Assembly (NCBI RefSeq): GCF_023277745.1
Contig: NZ_CP086322.1
Coordinates: forward strand, 2,046,001 to 2,110,000
DNA from: Streptomyces halobius
Lineage (GTDB): Bacteria > Actinomycetota > Actinomycetes > Streptomycetales > Streptomycetaceae
Length of the DNA stretch: 64,000 nt
Reading direction: 5' to 3'
In this document: positions 45,080-54,527 of the stretch, in pieces
Layout: each line of letters starts with the position of its first letter
How positions within the stretch are numbered: position 1 is the first letter of the stretch
Position numbers and translations under genes: made by a program
Notes under the pieces: model-generated
The model's database searches: none
Told to the model about the DNA's origin: nothing
The model's input: only the letters and a program-made list of their open reading frames with translations

Positions 45080-46302
45080 TCATGCTGTCTCTCGGTTTGC
45101 ATCGGTCCAGCCGTCGACGAGATCCAGAATGGTTCCCAGTGTGCGAATGTGGAAGTACTCGCGCCCCCGAACGGGTTTCTCTCCGGCGTCCCGCATGGCG
45201 GCTATACAGGCGTCCTCCAGCTTGCGTGCCTCGGGATTGCCCTCCATCAGACGAACGATCTGGTCAAGCCCGTCACGCTCGTGGTGAGATAGGCGTAGAC
45301 GCGGGTTTCCGGAAGTGATGCCGAACTTAACGACCTCGTTTACGTCATCCGTGACGACGTAGAAGACGTCCCAGGCCTTACCTGCGCAGATGCGGCATAT
45401 GCCGCACCCCGCGCGGACGTTACTCGGGGTGGGCGTTCCCGTATGCCCCTTGGCGCACCGCACCTGATGCGGCGCGTGATTGCCGAGCCACTTCGGCTCA
45501 AGGACCGTTCCTCCGAGCTTGGCAACCCTTACGCGGAAGGCGACCTCGGCGGTCTTCGGGTCCTTTCCAGCGCAGACACGGCAGATCCCCTGCCCCCGCT
45601 GGACACCGGACGGCCATGGAGCACTGACGTGGCCCTGGGCGCATCGGACTCGATGCGGCGTGGTCGCTCCAAGCCACTGCGGCTCAAGGACAACGCCCCC
45701 AGCTCCGCGACCCGGGCCCTGAACTTCGCTTCGACGATCTCTGGGTCCCTCCCGGTGCAGGTTTGGCAGATGGCTGCGCCACCTCGCACCAGGGCCGGCC
45801 TGGGGCGGCATTCATGCCCGTTGGGGCAGCGAACCCGGTGCGGCTCGTTTGCGCCGAGGTACACCGGTTCCAGGAGTGATGCGCCTACCATTGCAAGAGC
45901 GCCCCGGAAGGCGCCTTCGGCCACCTCCTTATTGTTTCTGGCGCACGTGGAACAGATTCCTTCGCCCTGCTGTACGTGGGCCGGTCGCGGTGCGCATTCG
46001 TGCCCGTTGACACAACGGGCACGGTGAGGCTCGTGGTTACCAAGCCAGCCCTCCTCAAGCACGATCCCGCCCAGTTCAGCCACCCGTTCCCGGAAGGCTG
46101 CCTCGGCCTCCTGGGAACGCGCCTGGTGGGCGCAGGTGCGGCAGATGCCCTTGCCGGCCAGGACATTGGTCGGATAGGTCGCGTGCTCGTGTCCCGCCCC
46201 GCATCTCACCCGGTGAGGTTTCCGGGTGCCGAGCCACTCGGGTTCGAGGACCTCGCCACCCAGGTCGGCCACGCGCGCTCGGAACAGTGCGTCGGCTCGC
46301 AT
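45080..46302 (-). CDS. Five-repeat zinc-ribbon protein with C-terminal GIY-YIG-like nuclease domain, one frameshift
   Basis: Five repeats of about 60 residues each follow the scheme FRxRVAxLGGxVLEPxWLG, PHRVRCxxGHE ... GICxxCA. Each supplies a C-x3-H / C-x2-C treble-clef-type zinc site. The last domain (VFYVVTDDVNEVVKFGITSG, RLRLSHHERDGLDQI, REYFHIRTL) resembles GIY-YIG nucleases. Between repeats 3 and 4 near 45700 a G-run lacks one base, shifting the frame; otherwise the whole protein reads through. ATG 46302 or GTG 46329 could start it. Function is unknown: DNA-targeting nuclease activity is inferred from the domains. Confidence 0.65.
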
Positions 46303-46510
46303 GGAGCTCGCCCTCGACGCGCTCACGACCCACTCACCCTGTGCGAAGCCGGAACGTTGCCCACCTCTGAGGGCGGGGTTGTCGCCTGATCCTCGGCAGG
46401 GTGGTGCTTGTCTGCCGGAGTGGTTGCGGGCGTCACGCCGCTGGTCATGTCTCCCCACGTACATCTCCCCATGACAGGGGATCATCGCAGGGGCCACTGA
46501 CATCCGAGTT

Positions 46511-46686
46511 TCAGGCCGCACTCTCGCCAGCCCCGTTCACGAGCCGGCCAAGAAGCATGGCGGCGGTGTCGTCGGTCCTGCGGATCACCGTGTAGACCAT
46601 GTCGGGCTCAGCAATGGCCGTGCCGATGTGAATGCCGCAGCACGAGACGACGTTGCCCTCCTCGTCCAAGACGAGGAAGCCCGTCG
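46511..46686 (-). pseudogene. C-terminal fragment of a hypothetical protein
   Basis: The minus-strand frame TTGFLVLDEEGNVVSCCGIH, IGTAIAEPDMVYTVIRRTDD and TAAMLLGRLVNG ends at a stop at 46511. No start is present because the sequence is replaced by IS5 material at about 46687. Coding character is good but no family is recognised. Confidence 0.5.
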
Positions 46687-46768
46687 TTCCTACAGGGCGC
46701 CGGGGTCTTGAGAGTGGTGTGCCGGCACATGCTGGTCATGATGGTGCCCAGCCGTCGCCCTGAAAGTA

Positions 46769-46985
46769 GTGGGGCTCACCGTCGACATCGGCGAGGCCGG
46801 CACGCGGGAGCACAACCGGTCCCACAAGCAGGTCCGGGCCCGTGTCGAGCACGTCTTTGCCCGCATGAAGACCTGGAAGGTCCTCCGCGACTGCCGCCTC
46901 AAAGGCGACGGCGTCCACCACGCCATGCTCGGCATCGCCCGGCTACGCAACCTCACCCTCGCCGGATAGGAGAGTGGCCCGTACC
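46769..46985 (+). mobile_element. IS5-family transposase C-terminal remnant
   Basis: The frame KQVRARVEHVFARMKTWKVL, RDCRLKGDGVHHAMLGIARL and RNLTLAG is the conserved C-terminus of IS5-like transposases, including the catalytic Glu region. Everything upstream of it is lost. It borders the IS256 end at about 47020. Confidence 0.75.
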
Positions 46986-48179
46986 TCGGGCGATCACAGC
47001 CCAGGCCACTCGGAGAGAGCAATGCTCATGACCTGTGGATCGGCCTCGGGTAGGACGCGAAGGGCGTACCTTCCCGAGTGATCGACTTCTGGTCATCGAG
47101 TAGGCCGACGTTGCACCGTCGGTCGGGAAGGCACGCCCGTGCTGAGCGTAGTGAATGCCGATGGAACGACCGAGACCGGCTCCCTGATCGACGACATTGT
47201 CCGCGAGGGCGCGAGGCGGATGCTGGCCGCTGCCCTGGAGGCCGAAGTCAACGCCTATATAGGTGAGTTGGCTGATCAACGTGACGAGCACGGGCACCGC
47301 CTGGTCGTCCGCAACGGCTATCACCAGCCGCGGTCGGTGACGACCGTGGCCGGGGCGGTCGAGGTGAAGGCGCCGCGGGTGAATGACAAACGTGTCGATG
47401 AGGCGACGGGTGAGCGCAAGCGGTTCTCCTCGGCGATCCTGCCGCCGTGGTGCCGCAAGTCCCCGAAGATCAGCGAAGTGCTGCCCTTGCTCTACCTGCA
47501 CGGCCTGTCGTCGGGCGACTTCGTGCCCGCGCTTGAGCAGTTCCTTGGTTCCTCGGCCGGCCTGTCCCCGTCCACGGTGACCCGGCTGACGGCCCAGTGG
47601 CAGGCCGACCACAAGGCGTTCGGCGAGCGCGATCTGTCCGCCACGGACTACGTCTATGTCTGGGCCGACGGCATCCACCTGCGGATACGTCTGGAGGAGG
47701 CGAAGGCCGCGGTCCTGGTCGTCATGGGCGTGCGCGCGGACGGCACCAAGGAGCTGATCGCGATGGCTGACGGCTACCGCGAGTCGTCGGAGTCCTGGGC
47801 CGGCCTGCTGCGGGACGGCCAGCGGCGCGGCATGCGTGCTCCCGTCCTCGCCGTCGGCGATGGCGCACTCGGTTTCTGGAACGCACTGAACGAGGTCTTT
47901 CCCGAACCCCGCCACCAAAGGTGCTGGGTTCACAAAACGGCCAACTGCCTCGACAGCCTCCCGAAGTCGGCCCAGCCCGCTGCGAAGAAGGCCATCCAGG
48001 ACATCTACAACGCCGAGGACCGCGAGCACGCGGCCAAGGCCGTCGCCGCGTTCGCCAAGCAGTACGGGGCGAAGTTCCCCAAGGTCGTCAAGAAGATCGT
48101 CGATGACGAGGCCCAGCTGCTGGCGTTCTACGACTTCCCGGCCGAGCACTGGATCCACCTGCGGACCACGAACCCGATC

Positions 48180-48419
48180 TGGGTGTTGTACTTCCCCTAC
48201 CAGTCGGGGAGTTGCTCCCCCGGCTGGCGCTCGAAACGGCCCGCCCTGACTCTGAATCCGATTGGCGCCGGAAGGTTGCCTTTGATTCGAAGTGTCGGGC
48301 GGGCCGTCGGCGTGGCCCCCGGACGCCTGGCTTGAAGAGAGCCTGTCCGACTCAACCCAGATCTGCCGACGTCGCGGGGCCGCGCTGCCACCGTATCGGC
48401 AGCAGGGAAGGCACAGGAG
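48180..48419 (+). ncRNA. Candidate bridge (seek) RNA region of IS110 element 2
   Basis: The 240-base noncoding left end contains a clear hairpin: CCAGTCGGGGAG pairs with CTCCCCCGGCTGG across TTG (48201-48228), and a second stem around GGGCGGGCC/GGCCCCCGG further on. Position upstream of the recombinase and structure fit an IS110 guide RNA. Confidence 0.35.
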
Positions 48420-49526
48420 TTGGAAGCACGCCATGGCGTCGCCGGAATCGACCCGCACAAGCACAGCGCCACCATCTCGTTGGTCGACCGGAGAGGCGAA
48501 GCGGGGGAAGCCGCTTCCTTCGCCGTCACGCCCGACGGGATCACTGAACTGTTGGGCTTCCTCAGCGACAGTGAGTTGGTGATCGACCGGATCGGTATCG
48601 AGGGATCGTCCAGTCTGGGACAGCCACTCGCCCTCGCCCTGGCCGCGGCCGGGTACGACGTGCGCGAGGTGCAGCCGAACCGCACCGCCGAACGCCGCAG
48701 GTGCCGACGCCGCGCCAAGACCGACATCGAAGACGCGGAAGCAATCGCCCGCGAGACACTGTCCGACCCGCACCTGCCCCCGGCCGGCAAGCACTCCGCG
48801 CCGGATGCTGTCTGGGACGAACTCACCGCCATCCATGACTGGCGGTCCTCCCTGGTCCTGCAGCGGACACGCCAGCTGAATGAGGCCGAGGCCGTCCTCG
48901 TCTCGCTGCCCATGGCCATCCGGGCCGAGCTTCCGGCGACCAGCCGCGTGCTGCCACAGTTGGAGGCGCTGGAGACCATCGCCCGGCAGCAGCCCGAGGT
49001 GTCTTCTGCGACCTTGATACACATCGACCGGCTGGTCGCCGCCCTCAACGACATCCGCTGGCTGACCCGGCGGATCAAAGACCTCGACAAGAAGGTCCCC
49101 GCGCTGCTGTCCATGCTGGGCTGCACGCTGACCGAAATCTGCGGCATCGGCACAGTCACCGCCATGGAGCTGTTGGTCGAGGTCGGAGACCCGTGCCGGT
49201 TCCGCACCGAGGCCCAGTTCGCCCGCTGGTGCGGTGCCGCTCCGCTGGCCGTCTCCTCCGGCGAGGGCCACGGCCGGGCCCGCCGCCACCGGCTCGACGT
49301 CGGCGGCAACCGCAAGGTCAACTCTGTGCTGCACATCGTGCACGTCACCCAGGTCCGCTGCCACGAGCCCGCTCGCTCCTTCATGGCCCGCAAGATCAGC
49401 GAGAACGTGCCCAAACGGTCCGCGCGCCGAGCCCATAAACGTCAACTTGCCAACGTGATCATCCGACACATGTGGAAGGACGCAGAGCGTCGAACCGCTC
49501 AACCACCCGCATACAGGGCAGCTTGA
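48420..49526 (+). CDS. IS110-family transposase, element 2
   Basis: The 368-residue DEDD recombinase shows GIDPHKHSATISLV, IGIEGSSSLGQPLALALAAA, KTDIEDAEAIARETL and the C-terminal Tnp20 region ICGIGTVTAMELLVEVGD, WCGAAPLAVSSG, RLDVGGNRKVNSVLHIVHV. The start is uncertain: TTG 48420 lies directly beside an AGGAG. It differs clearly from element 1 in sequence, so the two IS110s are separate types. It appears intact. Confidence 0.87.
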   Translation: MEARHGVAGIDPHKHSATISLVDRRGEAGEAASFAVTPDGITELLGFLSDSELVIDRIGIEGSSSLGQPLALALAAAGYDVREVQPNRTAERRRCRRRAKTDIEDAEAIARETLSDPHLPPAGKHSAPDAVWDELTAIHDWRSSLVLQRTRQLNEAEAVLVSLPMAIRAELPATSRVLPQLEALETIARQQPEVSSATLIHIDRLVAALNDIRWLTRRIKDLDKKVPALLSMLGCTLTEICGIGTVTAMELLVEVGDPCRFRTEAQFARWCGAAPLAVSSGEGHGRARRHRLDVGGNRKVNSVLHIVHVTQVRCHEPARSFMARKISENVPKRSARRAHKRQLANVIIRHMWKDAERRTAQPPAYRAA

Positions 49527-49879
49527 CAAGAGAGCTTCGAGTCGACCTTCGCGGCTGTCCGACTGCGGACGAAGGTCACCAAAGGGGCCGGTTCCCGAGC
49601 GGCCGCTCTGGCGATGGTGTTCAAGCTCGTGGAGTCCGCCCAGGCCCGCTGGCGAGCCGTGAACGCACCCCACCTCGTCGCTCTCGTCCGAGCCGGAGCC
49701 CGCTTCGAACGCGGCGAGCTCGTCGAACGACCCGAGGCCCTCGCAGCGTGAACAACCTCAACTGATCCACAGGAATTGACAATTACTCACTCGGAGATCT
49801 CTTACGGGACAGCCCTTAATACTCAGGCACAAATAACCGATCGGTACACCGCTGCGGTCACCAATCTGGGTAGCGAGCA

Positions 49880-50053
49880 ATGGCCGTGATGGTCGGCTAT
49901 GACCAGGGTGTGGCGTGCCTGGGCGGGGATTTTCTGGCGAATGCGTTCGCGGGTGCCGCGCTGCTCGTGGGGATCACCCTGCCGGTGTTCTACGTCGCGT
50001 CCTGGATGGTGGTGGCCGTGCGGCGACGATCGGCGGGCGCGCCCAGACAGTGA
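49880..50053 (+). CDS. Small membrane protein, 57 residues
   Basis: ATG 49880 opens MAVMVGYDQGVACLGGDFLA, followed by one strong membrane helix (GAALLVGITLPVFYVASWMV) and a basic tail RRRSAGAPRQ. No ribosome site is obvious and no family is recognised. The 280 bases after it (50054-50336) hold nothing I can support. Confidence 0.4.
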   Translation: MAVMVGYDQGVACLGGDFLANAFAGAALLVGITLPVFYVASWMVVAVRRRSAGAPRQ

Positions 50054-50336
50054 TCAGCCGGACGCTATCCCGTGGAGGGGTTACGGACCCGACCCGCCGC
50101 CGAGCTGGTCCGGGCCCGTGTCAGCACGCCTCAGGGGTGGAGTACCCGACCTACCCGGCCCCGGCGGTCTGATCCCGGCGCACGGGACGACTCGTCCGCG
50201 AACTGTGGCCCTGACCAGGGAACTCTCCCCATCAAGGCCACAGCTCCTACGGGCGAAGTGCCCGCTCCTGCCAGCGGATTCCCGAGTGGCCCCGCGTGGG
50301 TGTTCCCGCGTGGGTGAGCACGCAGGGGAGGGGCCG

Positions 50337-51269
50337 TCAGGGGCGGGCGGCGTTCCCCAAGTGCTGGAGCATGAGCCGGATCGCGGGCACCGACTCGTAG
50401 GCGGGCAGGGTCAGGGCGACCACGGCCCGCTCGATAGTGGGAACGATCGGCGCCAGGCGGATCGCCTCGGACCGCATAGAGCTGAGCGCAAGCTCCGGCA
50501 GCACCGCGACCCCCATGCCCGCGCCGACCAGACCCATCACCGTGGGGTAGTCATCCGTGGCCAGATCGATCCTGGGGGTGAACCCGGAGCGCTCGCAGAG
50601 CTTTACCACATGGCCGCGGCAGCTCGCGCAGCCGACGATCCAGGTCTCGTCGGCGAGATCGGTGAGTTCCAACTTCCCGGCGTCGGCGAGTCGATGGCTC
50701 TCCGGGAGCAGGCCGACCAGCCGGTCGGTCAGCAAGGGGTGCACGACAAGACCGTTCCAGTCGGTGCCCGCCGCCCTTTCCGCGTCCGGGGTATCCGGAT
50801 GGGCGCCGGGGGGCTGCGGATACCGGAAGGCCAGGGCGATGTCGCAGTCCCCGTTGCGCAGCATGTCGATGGCGCGCGGCGGGGTGGCCTCGTTGAGCGT
50901 AACCTCCACCTCCGGCTGGGCGGCGCGCACTGTGGCCAGGGCGGGCGGGACCACGGTGGAGGTGCCGCTGAGGAAGGAGACAAGCCGCACACGGCCCGCG
51001 TGCAGGCCCGCGATGGCCGCTATCTCCTCCTCGGCCGCGGTCAGTCTGGTGAGAACAGCAGCGGCGTGCCGGGCGAGTATCTCGCCGGCTTCCGTGAGAA
51101 ACGCATTCCGGCCCGAGCGGGCCAGAATCGGCGTGCCCACAGATTTCTCAAGGGCTTTTATCTGCTGGCTGACCGCCGGTTGCGTGCACCTCAGCTCACG
51201 TGCGGCTGCGGTGAATGAACCGGCCTGCGCTACGACCTGCAGTACACGAAGGTGCCGGGGCTCGATCAT
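50337..51269 (-). CDS. LysR-family transcriptional regulator
   Basis: The 310-residue LTTR starts at ATG 51269 (MIEPRHLRVLQVVAQAGSFT), with recognition helix RCTQPAVSQQIKALEKSVG and a complete effector domain ending with PAIRLMLQHLGNAARP. A cysteine pair in IVGCASCRGH in the effector domain is unusual and could sense redox or metal. It is divergent from the threonine-kinase operon across 356 bases of relatively AT-rich sequence, the usual layout for a regulator of that operon. Confidence 0.85.
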   Translation of the reverse strand: MIEPRHLRVLQVVAQAGSFTAAARELRCTQPAVSQQIKALEKSVGTPILARSGRNAFLTEAGEILARHAAAVLTRLTAAEEEIAAIAGLHAGRVRLVSFLSGTSTVVPPALATVRAAQPEVEVTLNEATPPRAIDMLRNGDCDIALAFRYPQPPGAHPDTPDAERAAGTDWNGLVVHPLLTDRLVGLLPESHRLADAGKLELTDLADETWIVGCASCRGHVVKLCERSGFTPRIDLATDDYPTVMGLVGAGMGVAVLPELALSSMRSEAIRLAPIVPTIERAVVALTLPAYESVPAIRLMLQHLGNAARP

Positions 51270-51625
51270 GCGGCGAGCATACGGAATTGCCGCATTGATG
51301 ATCAACCCCATCAACCCCATGAGCCGCGGCACCGAAACGGCTGAGTAATCCTTCCGAGAGCTCCATCCCAGTACTGCATGCCACCAAGGTCATCCCATCT
51401 CCAGGTAAAGATGCGGGATGCAGGGAAGTGGAATTTACAACTCCAGAGGGCCTCGATGGCAGCCTGAACTGGTGCAGATCAGACCACAGTTGAGCCCACG
51501 AGGCGCCTCAAAATGCCCAAACAGGGTAAAATGGACGAAAAATTCTACACCCAAAAGAACATTTATAGGAGCCCAAAGGGAGTCTTGGATTGCGATCCTG
51601 ATCTTGGACGTATAGAACTGTCCGC

Positions 51626-52525
51626 ATGCCTGCCGAGATAGTAACCACGGTCCATGGCACTTTCGGAGAAATTCTCCAGGGGTATACCTTTGGTGCGCAT
51701 GGGTTCGAGCATTTTCTCTTTACTGCTCCAGTCGAAGAGTTAAGAAGCAGGGCGCGACTGCGCCCACATGACGGCACCGCGGAAAGACGGCTCCATGTCA
51801 CTCCGAGCGACCGGTCCAAGGCCCTTTCCGCTTTTGAAATGCTGAGCGCCGAGCTGGGACACGGTGCCCTTAACTGCACCATCGAGATCGAGTCCAACAT
51901 CCCGGTGGCGAAGGGGTATGCCAGCTCTACCGCGGACATTCTGGCCACCGCTCAGCTCTGCATACGCAGCCTGCACCCGGACACCCCGGACGAGGTCGTG
52001 CAGGCGCTGGCGCTCTCCGTGGCCCGGCAGCTGGAGTACGGCGACTACCTCCTGCACCCCGGCGTCGCGGCCTGCGCCCAGCGCTCCCAGCGGCTCCTGG
52101 CCGCCTACCGCACGGATCTGCGCTGGACCATCGTCGGCGTCGACGAAGGCGGCTGGGTGCGCACCGAGGAGTTCCACCAGGAACGCCCCGAGGATCTAGG
52201 CAAAGCCCGTGTCTACGAACAGCTCTTTGCGCAGCTCGACACCGCTCTGCGAGCGAACAATTACGTGGCCGCGGCCGAAGTTGCCTCCCACAGCGCCGAG
52301 TTGCACAATGACCGGCTGCCCAAGAAGTCACTGGACGACCTGTGGCGGATCCAGAACGAGCTGGGTGCCCTGGGCATCTGCGTCGCGCACAGCGGCACCC
52401 TCGCGGGGCTCATCTTCTCCCGTCATCAGCCGGACCACGACCTGCGGGTCCGGGAATGCCGATCGGAGCTGGAGTCTTGGGGATACTCCAGCGATATGTT
52501 CACCCTGAAAGAGGAACAGCGTTGA
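51626..52525 (+). CDS. L-threonine kinase, GHMP family (PduX-like)
   Basis: The 299-residue protein has the PduX-type first motif VHGTFGEILQG (about residues 9-19). The GHMP ATP-binding motif is IPVAKGYASSTADILA (about residues 91-106) and motif 3 is CVAHSGTLAGLIFS (about residues 252-265). PduX phosphorylates free L-threonine to O-phospho-L-threonine for cobalamin synthesis. No cobalamin gene is nearby. The following genes encode a cysteine-synthase-fold enzyme and a MalY-like lyase, so here phosphothreonine may be an activated substrate for beta-replacement. It is first in the operon; TTGA couples it to the next gene. Confidence 0.8.
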   Translation: MPAEIVTTVHGTFGEILQGYTFGAHGFEHFLFTAPVEELRSRARLRPHDGTAERRLHVTPSDRSKALSAFEMLSAELGHGALNCTIEIESNIPVAKGYASSTADILATAQLCIRSLHPDTPDEVVQALALSVARQLEYGDYLLHPGVAACAQRSQRLLAAYRTDLRWTIVGVDEGGWVRTEEFHQERPEDLGKARVYEQLFAQLDTALRANNYVAAAEVASHSAELHNDRLPKKSLDDLWRIQNELGALGICVAHSGTLAGLIFSRHQPDHDLRVRECRSELESWGYSSDMFTLKEEQR

Positions 52526-53547
52526 CGACCAGCACCACCAGCACGCCCCCGGACCCGGGAGCCGCTCCCGAGCCGGCCGACGCCCCGCCCGCCGCGCAGG
52601 CCCCGAGCCCACCGCCTCCCCGGACACAGGCCCGCTACCAGGGCATGGTGCTGCTCGCTGTGTGCTGTCTGGCTCTGGGCGGTGTGTTCGTACGGATCAG
52701 TGAGGTCGGCCCGGTCGCCACCGGCGCGTACCGTTCCCTTTTCGCCATCCCGCTCCTGCTCGGGATGTCCGTCGCCCTGGCGCGGCACGCGGCCAAGTCG
52801 GTCGGCGCCGCGCAGAACCCGGGGGAGAGCGGCGCCCCGGCCAAGCAGGCCAAGGTCACGCCGCGCGACCGCTTCCTGATCGTGCTCGGAGGGCTGTTCC
52901 TCGCGGCCGACCTGTGCCTGTGGAACATCTCGTTCCTCTACACCTCGCTGGCCGAGGCCAATCTCCTGGCCAACCTCGTGCCGTTCATCATCGCCCCGCT
53001 GCTGTTCTTCCTCTTCGGGGACCGTATTCCGTGGAAGCTTCTCTTCCCGGCGCTGCTGGCACTCGGCGGCTTGTACATCCTCGTCATCCTGGGTACCGGC
53101 CTCGACCCGGAACACTTGCGCGGTGATGTGCTCGCCCTGCTGACCGCGGTGTTCTACGCCCTCTTCCTCGTCGTGACCAAGGGCCTGCGCGAGCGCTACG
53201 AGGCGACCCGCATCATGGCCACCCTGAGCCTGGCGTGCGCCGTGGCCTGCTTCGTCGTCGCGGCCGTCCTCGGAGAGAGCCTGTGGCCGACGACGGCCAA
53301 GGGCTGGCTGGTGCTGATCGCGCTCGCCGTGACCTCACAGGTGCTCGGGCAGACCCTCATGGCGCACGCGGTGAAGTTCCTGCGGCTGCAGCTGGCCGCC
53401 GTCTATGTGCTGCTCCAGCCGGTCGCCGCGGCCGTGTACGGCTTCGTCCTGTTCGGCCAGGAACTCAGCCTGGTCCAGCTGGCGGGCATCGCCATCCTCC
53501 TCATCTCCATCTTCTGGGCCAAGAACCTTTTGGAGGGCCGCTCATGA
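52522..53547 (+). CDS. EamA/DMT-family transporter
   Basis: From TTG 52522 (4-base overlap with the kinase) the 341-residue protein has a Pro/Ala-rich cytoplasmic N-terminus and about ten membrane helices in two EamA repeats (GMVLLAVCCLALGGVFVRIS; VLALLTAVFYALFLVVTKGL). DMT proteins export amino acids and small metabolites. Between kinase and PLP enzyme it is likely to export the pathway product, giving self-protection. Its ATGA overlap couples it to the PLP enzyme. Confidence 0.82.
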   Translation: MTTSTTSTPPDPGAAPEPADAPPAAQAPSPPPPRTQARYQGMVLLAVCCLALGGVFVRISEVGPVATGAYRSLFAIPLLLGMSVALARHAAKSVGAAQNPGESGAPAKQAKVTPRDRFLIVLGGLFLAADLCLWNISFLYTSLAEANLLANLVPFIIAPLLFFLFGDRIPWKLLFPALLALGGLYILVILGTGLDPEHLRGDVLALLTAVFYALFLVVTKGLRERYEATRIMATLSLACAVACFVVAAVLGESLWPTTAKGWLVLIALAVTSQVLGQTLMAHAVKFLRLQLAAVYVLLQPVAAAVYGFVLFGQELSLVQLAGIAILLISIFWAKNLLEGRS

Positions 53548-54527
53548 CCATCGAGCATCTGGCCTCCGCGCCCGCGGACCACGTCGATCCCTACGCCGTC
53601 ATCGACGAGCTCAGCCGACTGACCACCCTCAACGTCGGACGCGTCGACGACACCCGGCTCAGCCTGCGCGCCGTCCACGGCAGCCCCGCCACCGAGACCA
53701 GCTTCAAGTCGATCCTCGGACTCGGCCTGCTGCTCCTGGCCAAGGAGCGGGGACTGCTCGCCGAGGGCCGACCGGTGATCGAGTCCACCTCCGGGTCACT
53801 GGGCCTGGGCCTCGCGGCCGCGGGCCGCCTGCTCGGCCACGAGGTCCATCTGGTGTCCGACCCCGGAATCCCGGCCGTGACCCGGCGCAAGATCGAGCTG
53901 GCGGGCGCCGTGCTGCACCTCGCGCCCGAGCCGCACCCCGTACTCGGCTTCCAGCAGGCCCGTGACGACCTGCTGCAGATGCTGCGGGCACAGCACCCCG
54001 ACTACTACTGGACCAATCAGAACGACAGCCCGCTCAACCCCGAGGTCTACAGCCGCTGGGTGGTCCCCCACCTGATGCGCACCCTGGACTTCTCCCGTAT
54101 CGCTGCCGGGATCTTCTGCGTCGGCAGCGGCGGTCACTTCTCCGCCCTGTCCGCCATGCTCGATGCCAAGGGCATCCGTTCCTACGTCGCGGACCGGCAC
54201 GGCTCCATTACCTTCGGCGGCGACCCCGCCCCCAGCATCCTGCGGGGCACCGGCAATCAGAACCGCATACCGGCCGTCATCGACTCCGTCCGGGACCGCG
54301 TGACCGGAGTGTTCGAGGTATCCGACGCCCAAGCCTGCGCAGGGGTCCAGGAGTTGGCGGCCCGCGGGATCAGTGTGGGCGGCTCGTCCGGCGTCTGCTA
54401 CATGGGAGCACGGCAGCTGGCCGCCGCTCTGGGCCCGGACGCCGAGGGCGAGATCCTCACCTTCTTCGCCGACCGCGGTGAACTCTATGGCACCACGCTA
54501 CTGACCTGGGGAGACAGCAGTGATTGA
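53544..54527 (+). CDS. PLP-dependent cysteine synthase-fold enzyme (beta-replacement family)
   Basis: The 327-residue protein is a fold-type II PLP enzyme. The Schiff-base lysine is in ETSFKSILG. The substrate loop is ESTSGSLGLGLA, where the usual TSGN asparagine is Ser. The phosphate-binding loop is CVGSGGHFSAL and the pyridine-contact serine lies in GGSSGVCYMGA. Related enzymes replace a beta leaving group on serine or threonine derivatives (O-acetylserine, O-phosphoserine). With a threonine kinase in the same operon the likely substrate is O-phospho-L-threonine, giving a beta-substituted, beta-methyl amino acid. The nucleophile is unknown. Altered TSGS suggests substrate divergence. Confidence 0.78.
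   Translation: MTIEHLASAPADHVDPYAVIDELSRLTTLNVGRVDDTRLSLRAVHGSPATETSFKSILGLGLLLLAKERGLLAEGRPVIESTSGSLGLGLAAAGRLLGHEVHLVSDPGIPAVTRRKIELAGAVLHLAPEPHPVLGFQQARDDLLQMLRAQHPDYYWTNQNDSPLNPEVYSRWVVPHLMRTLDFSRIAAGIFCVGSGGHFSALSAMLDAKGIRSYVADRHGSITFGGDPAPSILRGTGNQNRIPAVIDSVRDRVTGVFEVSDAQACAGVQELAARGISVGGSSGVCYMGARQLAAALGPDAEGEILTFFADRGELYGTTLLTWGDSSD

Larger units (their letters stand above)
48180..49538 (+). mobile_element. IS110-family element 2, nested inside the IS256 transposase
   Basis: Boundaries are fixed by the interrupted IS256 protein; the insert is 1359 bases. Left junction reads CCGATC|TGGGTG and right junction GAGCTTC|GAGTCG, sharing TC at both ends, compatible with a core dinucleotide. 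The right end (GCTTGACAAGAGAGCTTC) resembles that of IS110 element 1. Confidence 0.82.
47139..49751 (+). pseudogene. IS256 transposase gene interrupted just before the last catalytic residue
   Basis: The first 347 codons (VNAYIGELADQRDEHGHRLV, DYVYVWADGIHLRIRLEEAK with the first Asp, VLAVGDGALGFWNALNEVF with the second Asp) end at HLRTTNPI (48179). The protein resumes at 49539 as ESTFAAVRLRTKVTKGAGSR and ends FERGELVERPEALAA. The final Glu of the DDE triad (NPI-EST) is the first residue after the insertion. Joined, the protein is about 418 residues and otherwise undamaged. Excision of the IS110 would restore it. Confidence 0.82.
47021..49785 (+). mobile_element. IS256-family element, copy B, split by a nested IS110
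   Basis: Imperfect terminal inverted repeats share CCTGTGGATC plus flanking positions (left near 47021-47047, right near 49760-49785). The transposase begins at GTG 47139 and its two parts are 47139-48179 and 49539-49751. A nearly identical left end and 5' coding region form copy A at 29436-29955. Confidence 0.82.

Noticed and set aside
46953..49673. A 906-codon minus-strand frame across the IS256/IS110 nest.
   Set aside because: It is antisense to two recognisable transposases and has no coding features of its own.
51418..51615. A 65-codon frame in the LysR/threonine kinase intergenic region.
   Set aside because: No ribosome site, no domain, and composition like noncoding AT-richer DNA; a promoter region is more likely.
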